This document shows positions 59,082 through 64,000 of a DNA stretch of 64,000 nucleotides, in pieces. Numbering within the stretch: the first letter of the stretch is position 1; every line of letters begins with the position of its first letter. Below the pieces are notes generated by a model that worked only from the letters and a program-made list of their open reading frames with translations, did no database searches and was not told where the DNA came from. Source of the DNA: JBHELB01 sp041859045 (GTDB lineage: Bacteria > Hydrogenedentota > Hydrogenedentia > Hydrogenedentales > SLHB01); contig JBHELB010000022.1 in assembly GCA_041859045.1 (NCBI GenBank), forward strand, positions 1 to 64,000, given 5' to 3'. The position numbers and the translations under genes are program-made.

Positions 59082-60188
59082 ATGGCACGCGTCGAGCTAA
59101 AGCAGGTCAAGAAAATCTATCCGGGCGGCGTCGAAGCGGTCAAAGGCGCGGACCTTGTCATCAATGACAAGGAATTCGTCGTGCTTGTTGGGCCGTCGGG
59201 TTGCGGCAAGTCCACCACCTTGCGCATGGTCGCCGGTCTTGAGGAAATCAGCTCCGGCGAGATTTTCATCGGCGACACCTTGGTCAACGACGTTCCGCCG
59301 AAGAACCGCGACATCGCGATGGTGTTCCAGAACTACGCGTTGTATCCCCACATGACCGTGTACAAAAACATGGCCTTTGGGCTTATGTTGCGCAAGTACC
59401 CGAAAAAGGAAATCGACAAACGCGTCCGCGACGCGGCGGAGATCCTGGGCATCTCGCACCTGCTCGACCGCAAGCCGAAGGCGTTGTCCGGCGGCGAACG
59501 TCAGCGCGTGGCGGTGGGACGCGCGATTGTGCGTCAACCGAAGGTGTTCCTGTTCGACGAGCCGCTGTCGAACCTGGACGCCAAGCTGCGCGTGCAGATG
59601 CGCGCGGAAATCAGCAAACTGCACACGCGCCTGCAATCAACGATGATCTACGTGACGCACGATCAGGTCGAGGCCATGACGATGGGCGATCGGATTGTCG
59701 TCATGCTGGGCGGCGAGATTCAGCAGATTGCCAGCCCACTTGAGCTGTACAACAAGCCGGTCAATAAGTTCGTGGCCGGGTTCATCGGCAGTCCGCCTAT
59801 GAACATGCTCGAGGGCACGATTCAGGCCGAGAACGGCACGCTGTCTTTCCGCGACGTGAGCGGGAAACTGACCGCCGAAATCCACGAGAATCACCGTGCG
59901 GCCTTGCAGCCGTACGCGGGCAAGCCGGTCATTTTCGGTATCCGTCCGGAGCACTTTGTCGAGAACCCCAGCCAGACGCCGGTTGCGGGCAAGAGCCTTC
60001 AGGCGAACGTTGAAGTCGTCGAGCCGATGGGTTCCGAAATCTACCTCTACCTCGCCGTGGGCACAAAGTCCATCACCGCGCGCATTCATTCGGACTCCGA
60101 GCCGGTGGTGAACAAGGCGCATGTGCTCGACATCGAGATGGCCCGCGCTCATTTCTTCGATCCGACGACGGAAAAAGCGATTCGGTAG
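59082..60188 (+). CDS. ugpC: Sugar ABC transporter ATPase (MsmX/UgpC family)
   Basis: The 368-residue protein powers import of sugars or glycerol phosphate by binding-protein-dependent transporters. It has Walker A GPSGCGKST (37-45), the Q-loop in MVFQNYALYPHMTV, the signature LSGGERQRVAVGRA, Walker B VFLFDEPLSNLD and the switch His in YVTHDQVEAMT. The last 130 residues form the regulatory TOBE/OB domain. No permease or binding-protein gene is near. Members of this family often serve several transporters, so a lone gene is plausible. The ATG at 59082 is chosen because GGGAGG lies before it and the family start matches; upstream sequence is leader. A strong terminator follows. Confidence 0.94.
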   Translation: MARVELKQVKKIYPGGVEAVKGADLVINDKEFVVLVGPSGCGKSTTLRMVAGLEEISSGEIFIGDTLVNDVPPKNRDIAMVFQNYALYPHMTVYKNMAFGLMLRKYPKKEIDKRVRDAAEILGISHLLDRKPKALSGGERQRVAVGRAIVRQPKVFLFDEPLSNLDAKLRVQMRAEISKLHTRLQSTMIYVTHDQVEAMTMGDRIVVMLGGEIQQIASPLELYNKPVNKFVAGFIGSPPMNMLEGTIQAENGTLSFRDVSGKLTAEIHENHRAALQPYAGKPVIFGIRPEHFVENPSQTPVAGKSLQANVEVVEPMGSEIYLYLAVGTKSITARIHSDSEPVVNKAHVLDIEMARAHFFDPTTEKAIR

Positions 60189-60199
60189 CCCCACTGCAC

Positions 60200-61339
60200 T
60201 TACCGCGCCCGGCCTCTGCGCCGGGCGCTTTCTTTTGGGGCGTATTCGCGCCGTGCTATGTCGTATACCTCCGCCAATAGCGCCGCAATTCGATCCAAAT
60301 CGTGATTCTCCATCGCGGCGGCGCGGGCATTTTCCCCCAATCGCTCGCGCTCCGAGGGCGACCGCGCGAGTTCTAGCAGTGCCCGCGCGAAACTCGCGGC
60401 GTCGCCATCGGCCACGACGCGTCCGGAAACGCCATCCCGGATTGGATGGGCCGCGCCAGCGCACGCCACGCAGGGGCGTCCAGCCGCCATGGCATTGAGT
60501 AGCTTCATGGGATAGCCGTGCGGGCTGCTGCGCGGACAGGCCACCACGACATCGGCTTCCAGCCACGCCTTCACCTCGCGAAAGTCGTCCGTTTGTCTCA
60601 CCTCCGCGCCCGCGACGCGCCCGCCGCGCTGAGAAGTCACTACGACAAAGCGCAGCCCCGGCTCTTCTTGCCGCGCCAGCGCCACCGCATGTTCGAGAAG
60701 CGGAAGATTCTGGTACTGATCGAGGTTACCGGCATAAAGCACCGGCGCGAGGTTCAGCGAAACCGGTTTGGACTCGAAGATATCCACCGAGATAGGCGGG
60801 GGAACGACATGTACCCGGCTCTCCGGGCAACCGCAGCGCACGAGATACTCTGCAAGCGACGCGTGCGGCGCGATGATCGCCTCCGCCCTGCGCGGCAGAC
60901 ACGTGTCACACCAACGCCCCAGTGCGCGAGCGCCAAGTAGGCGAGGGAAATACGCGGGGAGTTCCTCGGCAAACGCGGTATGCGCGTGATAGACCAACGG
61001 ACGCGCACCCACGGATAGCGCGGCGGCGAGCCCCTCGTAGTTGTGGGCGTGAACGATGTCCACAGGCGCGCGCCGCAGCTCTCGGCGCAATGCGAAGACC
61101 AACGCGAGATCGTGCAGCGGGCGCGTCCATGAAGGACCTGGCGCGGTGGGTGGCGTGCCGGGCAGTGCGCGGGCGCGAACGATTAGCGCATCGCTTTCTC
61201 CCGTGCCGTGCCCGAAAGAGACAATACGCACGGCATGTCCAGCACGGAGTAATGCCGTGGCGGTGCTCGCGATCAACACCTGGGAGCCGCCGGGGGCGGG
61301 ATAGGGACAGCCCGCGACGATCAGAATGCGGAGGTTCAT
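60200..61339 (-). CDS. GT4-type glycosyltransferase
   Basis: The 379-residue protein is a GT-B fold glycosyltransferase of the GT4 group. The N-terminal half starts LRILIVAGCPYPAPGGSQVL and contains DIVHAHNYEG. The C-terminal donor domain has VLYAGNLDQYQNLPLLE and SSPHGYPMKLLNAMAAGRPCV, a variant of the usual E(x7)E region with Pro-Met-Lys where many members have a Glu. There is no signal peptide; it acts at the cytoplasmic face. The Arg-rich C-terminal tail is encoded by the same bases that form the opposite gene's terminator. It overlaps the upstream phosphodiesterase gene by four bases, so they are coupled. Confidence 0.85.
   Translation of the reverse strand: MNLRILIVAGCPYPAPGGSQVLIASTATALLRAGHAVRIVSFGHGTGESDALIVRARALPGTPPTAPGPSWTRPLHDLALVFALRRELRRAPVDIVHAHNYEGLAAALSVGARPLVYHAHTAFAEELPAYFPRLLGARALGRWCDTCLPRRAEAIIAPHASLAEYLVRCGCPESRVHVVPPPISVDIFESKPVSLNLAPVLYAGNLDQYQNLPLLEHAVALARQEEPGLRFVVVTSQRGGRVAGAEVRQTDDFREVKAWLEADVVVACPRSSPHGYPMKLLNAMAAGRPCVACAGAAHPIRDGVSGRVVADGDAASFARALLELARSPSERERLGENARAAAMENHDLDRIAALLAEVYDIARREYAPKESARRRGRAR
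60205..60236 (+). terminator. Intrinsic terminator of the ABC ATPase gene
   Basis: GCGCCCGGC (60205-60213) and GCCGGGCGC (60220-60228) form a perfect 9 bp stem with a six-base loop, followed by TTTCTTTT. It starts 16 bases after the ATPase stop and lies inside the 3' end of the converging glycosyltransferase gene. Confidence 0.85.
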
Positions 61340-62934
61340 TCCAAATATCCCAAGGCGCGCAGGCGCGCTTCGACGGCGCGAGTCTGCGCGGTAGAGTACG
61401 GGGCGGGCACTACGCTCGTCGCACCCACGTCCTGTGTCGCCGACGCGGAACCGAACAGGTTCAGTCCTTCCATCGGCGGCGCGGGAACGTCGAGGGCAGC
61501 CAACACGGTCGGCGCGATGTCTTCGAGCCGCGTTTGTTGCACATTTGCTGGGCGCGATGAAAACAGCACGCCCACCGGCCGATGGGCGCCGTTCATGCCG
61601 CGTTCCTTGGCGCCGTTGACCTCGTGTGATTCAAGGCGACGCAATCCCGGCCCGCCGCGCGCACGAAGAACGCATGGCGAGTAGGAATCTTCCAGAGCGA
61701 GTTCCATCACTATGTCCGGCGCGGACTCGACGTACGGGCCCGAATACAGCGCGTCGCGCGGCCATGCCCGCCGCACGGCAGGACAAGTTTCGAGCAGTGC
61801 GCACAGCTCGTCGCGAAAAGACGCATAGTCCTCGGGGGGCACCACGCCCGCCGGATCGCGCCCGCGGAGATTGATACGTATGGAGGGAAAGTATCCCAGT
61901 TCCTCGGACCACGCGCATGTTGTGTCCCAATCGACACCGGCGGTGCGCGCATGCGCTTCGGTGCGCGCGGCAAGGCCCGCGAGCCGTCGGAACAGCGCTC
62001 CCTGCCAACGCGCGGGCACGAACCGCAGCGCAGCGCGTTTGAGTATTTGGCTCCGCGGCGGGGCGAAATGCAGCAGCCCATGCTCCGCGAGCCAATTATT
62101 GATGTGCCAAACGAGCGTGCCCGCGCCGCCGAAACCGTGGTCCGAGACAACCAGCGTCAGCGCATCCGGCATGGCCGCGCGCAACGCACTCACGGCGTCG
62201 TCGAGACGCGCATAGACGATCCGAATTGCATCGGAAGGGCCAGGCGCGTGCCGTGGCGATGCCGCATCGTGAAAACGCCAGAAATGGTGCGCAACGGTGT
62301 CGGATTCGCCGAAGACGACCATCGCAAAATCGAAGTGCTCATTTTGTAACAGCTTGACTGCGGCAGCGCTCTTTGCCGCGATTCCCTCCAGCAGTTTGGG
62401 TAACGCGCGCGCGTGCCAGTCAGGCCCAATGCGCGATTCTTGGAAGTCTGCAAACCGCCACGCACGCACGTGCGGATAGAAGTCGCGGGGATAAACAAAA
62501 GAGCGGTCGATGCGCGTGGTCACGGGTGAATCAAAGCCTGAGATAAACACGCCGTTGACCGGCTCCGGCGGATATGTTCCCGGCACGCCCAGGACGCACA
62601 CGCGACGGTTTGCACGCGAAGCGAGCGTCCAGATCGCGGGCGCTTGACGGTGCGTCGCGTTAACGAACCGCAGCGCGCGATCCGTCGGGACGTATTCAGT
62701 GAAGTCGAAAACGCCGTGTCGTCCCGGATTCACGCCCGTGACGACGGTAGTCCAGGCCGGAAAGGTGGCGGCGGGAACCGTGCTGACGCAGGACAGAAAG
62801 GCGCCCTCCGCGCGCAACGCCGCGAGATTCGGCAAACGGCCCTCGTCCATCCATCGCCGCATCAAGACCGGGTCCGCGCCGTCGAGGCCGATCAGTAGGA
62901 CGCGCGATTGACGCGAAGCCGCGCGCATGGTCAC
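61336..62934 (-). CDS. Alkaline-phosphatase-superfamily phosphodiesterase
   Basis: The 532-residue protein belongs to the type I phosphodiesterase/nucleotide pyrophosphatase branch. It opens VLLIGLDGADPVLMRRW, with metal-binding Asp, followed by the nucleophile Thr in PAATFPAWTTVVTG. Further metal ligands lie in VVFGESDTVAHHFW and LTLVVSDHGFGG. There is no signal peptide, although relatives often act outside the cell. The C-terminal 80 residues include a DIAPTVLAALDVPAP motif common to the group. It overlaps both neighbours by four bases, placing it in the middle of a coupled operon with a membrane protein and a glycosyltransferase. A role in trimming or transferring phosphate-linked glycans is possible. 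Confidence 0.85.
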   Translation of the reverse strand: MTMRAASRQSRVLLIGLDGADPVLMRRWMDEGRLPNLAALRAEGAFLSCVSTVPAATFPAWTTVVTGVNPGRHGVFDFTEYVPTDRALRFVNATHRQAPAIWTLASRANRRVCVLGVPGTYPPEPVNGVFISGFDSPVTTRIDRSFVYPRDFYPHVRAWRFADFQESRIGPDWHARALPKLLEGIAAKSAAAVKLLQNEHFDFAMVVFGESDTVAHHFWRFHDAASPRHAPGPSDAIRIVYARLDDAVSALRAAMPDALTLVVSDHGFGGAGTLVWHINNWLAEHGLLHFAPPRSQILKRAALRFVPARWQGALFRRLAGLAARTEAHARTAGVDWDTTCAWSEELGYFPSIRINLRGRDPAGVVPPEDYASFRDELCALLETCPAVRRAWPRDALYSGPYVESAPDIVMELALEDSYSPCVLRARGGPGLRRLESHEVNGAKERGMNGAHRPVGVLFSSRPANVQQTRLEDIAPTVLAALDVPAPPMEGLNLFGSASATQDVGATSVVPAPYSTAQTRAVEARLRALGYLE

Positions 62935-64000
62935 GTCACGCGGGACGTCCGGCGGGGCCGGATGAGCAGCAGCCCGATGAAGACAAGTATGCCCGTCGCC
63001 GACAAGACGAGACCGACCTTGAAACTCATGGGGAAATAGTAGAACTCGATAGTGTGCTTGCCGGTATCCACCAGGACGCCACGGAAGAGGTAGTTCGCGG
63101 GATAAATCTTGGCGGGCGCCTCGTCAATCGTGGCACGCCAGCCCGGGTAGTATGCGTCGCTCAGCACCAGCGTGCCCGGCGAGGGGGCGTCCACCTCGAT
63201 GCGAACATAGGTGCTTCGGTACTCGGCGATAGTGGCCGCGACAAATCCTTCGCCGTTCGCCGGGGCCGGGACATTCTCTGGAAGCTCGAGCGCGGCTTCT
63301 GCTCGGGGATCGAACGCGGCGGTCTTGAGAAGATCGAAAGCCTCATCCGGTGTGCGCGCGACTCTGGCTTTGCCGATCCAGTAGGCCCGCGGGAACACCG
63401 TTCGATCGCGCATCACGTCCAGCCCTTCGAGATGCGTCACCAACTCCGTGCGCTCCTGCAAGTAGTCTGGAAACAATTGCGGGTAACGAGGATCACGCAG
63501 GTAGTACTCAAACCCAGACATTGCGCCATAGTTTTTCCAAGGCATGCCCAACGGAAGTTCCCGGTAATAGCGCATGCCGCGCATGGGATAGATGCCGTCG
63601 TAACTCATGCCTTCCTGAATTCCGAAACTCGCCAAAATACCCGTGGGAATAATGGTCGTATCGCTGATCACCCGCGTTGGCTGGGGAAGATCTTGAAGAT
63701 AGCGAATCAACGCCGTTGCGGGATAGGCCTTTTCGGGGGGTGAGGTGGGATTCATGCCGCGCGCGGCCCACAGAAGGTCGGCGGCGGTCAGCAGTGTGAG
63801 CCCAATCGCACACGCGGTGCGCAGACGCGGCCGCGTGGCTCCGGCAAGAAGAAATATGCCCAAGACCGCGACAATAAGCGCCGTGAGCGCCTGCGCGATA
63901 ACGTGTTCATGCGCCTGTTTCGCGCCGATCAGTCCCCACGCAAACCACAGCACAAAACCAACAATGCCCGCGCCGAGCAGATTCATCAGTATCGCCGGCC
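62931..64000 (-). CDS. YfhO-like membrane protein, 5' end outside the window
   Basis: The reading frame is open to the edge of the window, so only the C-terminal 350 or so residues are seen. They contain three N-terminal membrane helices (in the visible part), a periplasmic domain with LVLSDAYYPGWRATID and a C-terminal helix (VGLVLSATGILVFIGLLLI) before an Arg-rich end. The YPGWRA stretch is typical of the YfhO family, large membrane proteins linked in some bacteria to teichoic acid or membrane glycolipid glycosylation. A Met at 63984-63986 is in frame but probably internal. Its stop overlaps the next gene's start by four bases. Confidence 0.75.
   Translation of the reverse strand, partial: PAILMNLLGAGIVGFVLWFAWGLIGAKQAHEHVIAQALTALIVAVLGIFLLAGATRPRLRTACAIGLTLLTAADLLWAARGMNPTSPPEKAYPATALIRYLQDLPQPTRVISDTTIIPTGILASFGIQEGMSYDGIYPMRGMRYYRELPLGMPWKNYGAMSGFEYYLRDPRYPQLFPDYLQERTELVTHLEGLDVMRDRTVFPRAYWIGKARVARTPDEAFDLLKTAAFDPRAEAALELPENVPAPANGEGFVAATIAEYRSTYVRIEVDAPSPGTLVLSDAYYPGWRATIDEAPAKIYPANYLFRGVLVDTGKHTIEFYYFPMSFKVGLVLSATGILVFIGLLLIRPRRTSRVT

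Noticed and set aside
1..64000. Mobile elements, prophage, CRISPR arrays, tRNA or rRNA genes
   Set aside because: No transposase or integrase domains, no regularly spaced repeats and no cloverleaf or rRNA sequence were seen on either strand by eye; the intergenic gaps are mostly too short.

Overview
This is a high-GC bacterial chromosome segment, gene dense, with about 50 genes and almost no long gaps. No rRNA, tRNA, CRISPR array, insertion sequence or prophage was recognised. The cell is diderm: there are LptE-like and BamD-like envelope proteins, lipoproteins and an NqrA subunit. Two PEP-CTERM proteins, a fused GlyQ-GlyS glycyl-tRNA synthetase, an nqrA apart from nqrBCDEF, and many secreted glycan-active or TPR proteins suggest a PVC-like or Hydrogenedentota-like lineage. 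That placement is an inference and was not tested by phylogeny.

Layout, left to right. 0.3-3 kb: mutL-miaA. 3-9.6 kb: PPi-type phosphofructokinase, an atypical GH38 mannosidase, a SpoIIE-type phosphatase and a PfkB sugar kinase. 9.7-13 kb: a membrane glycosyltransferase and a Wzx-like flippase. 13-16.7 kb: a degenerate histidine-kinase-ATPase-like protein, a CBM9-like protein and a HEAT-like lipoprotein. 16.7-22.3 kb (minus strand): a PHP phosphoesterase and a five-gene operon of mostly unknown envelope proteins ending in a GH15-like protein. 22.4-24.6 kb: a NifU-like protein and two tandem PEP-CTERM proteins. 24.9-27.8 kb: a membrane-anchored NagZ-like/LysM protein and an ankyrin protein. 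27.8-30.9 kb (minus): pyrR-pyrB-pyrC with a leader terminator. 30.9-38.1 kb: glyQS, an NtrC-like regulator, a Ser/Thr kinase fused to a MshEN domain, and an MFS transporter. 38.2-43.6 kb: guaB-guaA-nqrA-apbE. 43.7-46.4 kb: BamD-like, LptE-like and HolA. 46.5-50.4 kb: a PilZ-TM-L,D-transpeptidase fusion, a YjfB-like peptide, a TPR membrane protein and a response regulator with a degenerate GGDEF domain. 50.4-52.3 kb (minus): a PurH cyclohydrolase domain and purD. 52.4-58.8 kb: an AsmA-like protein, a YgiQ radical SAM protein, a PflA-like radical SAM protein and a large DUF5107/TPR protein. 59-60.2 kb: a lone sugar-ABC ATPase. 60.2-64 kb (minus): a GT4 glycosyltransferase, a phosphodiesterase and a YfhO-like membrane protein cut by the window edge.

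How the genes relate. Nucleotide synthesis is spread over three separately promoted units: pyrRBC, guaBA and purH-purD. The most distinctive theme is signalling. Two proteins carry recognisable c-di-GMP-binding modules fused to unusual outputs: MshEN on a Ser/Thr kinase, and PilZ joined through a membrane helix to a periplasmic L,D-transpeptidase. Several other signalling proteins have altered key residues: an Asp-to-Glu NtrC-like receiver, an Asp-to-Ser receiver on a SpoIIE phosphatase, a non-canonical GGDEF domain and a kinase-like ATPase lacking its N-box Asn. The GH38 enzyme has Cys where the family's zinc-binding nucleophile Asp should be. Promoter reading by eye gives a consistent housekeeping pattern, TTGnnn, a 17-18 bp spacer, then TAnnnT, before many of the operons.
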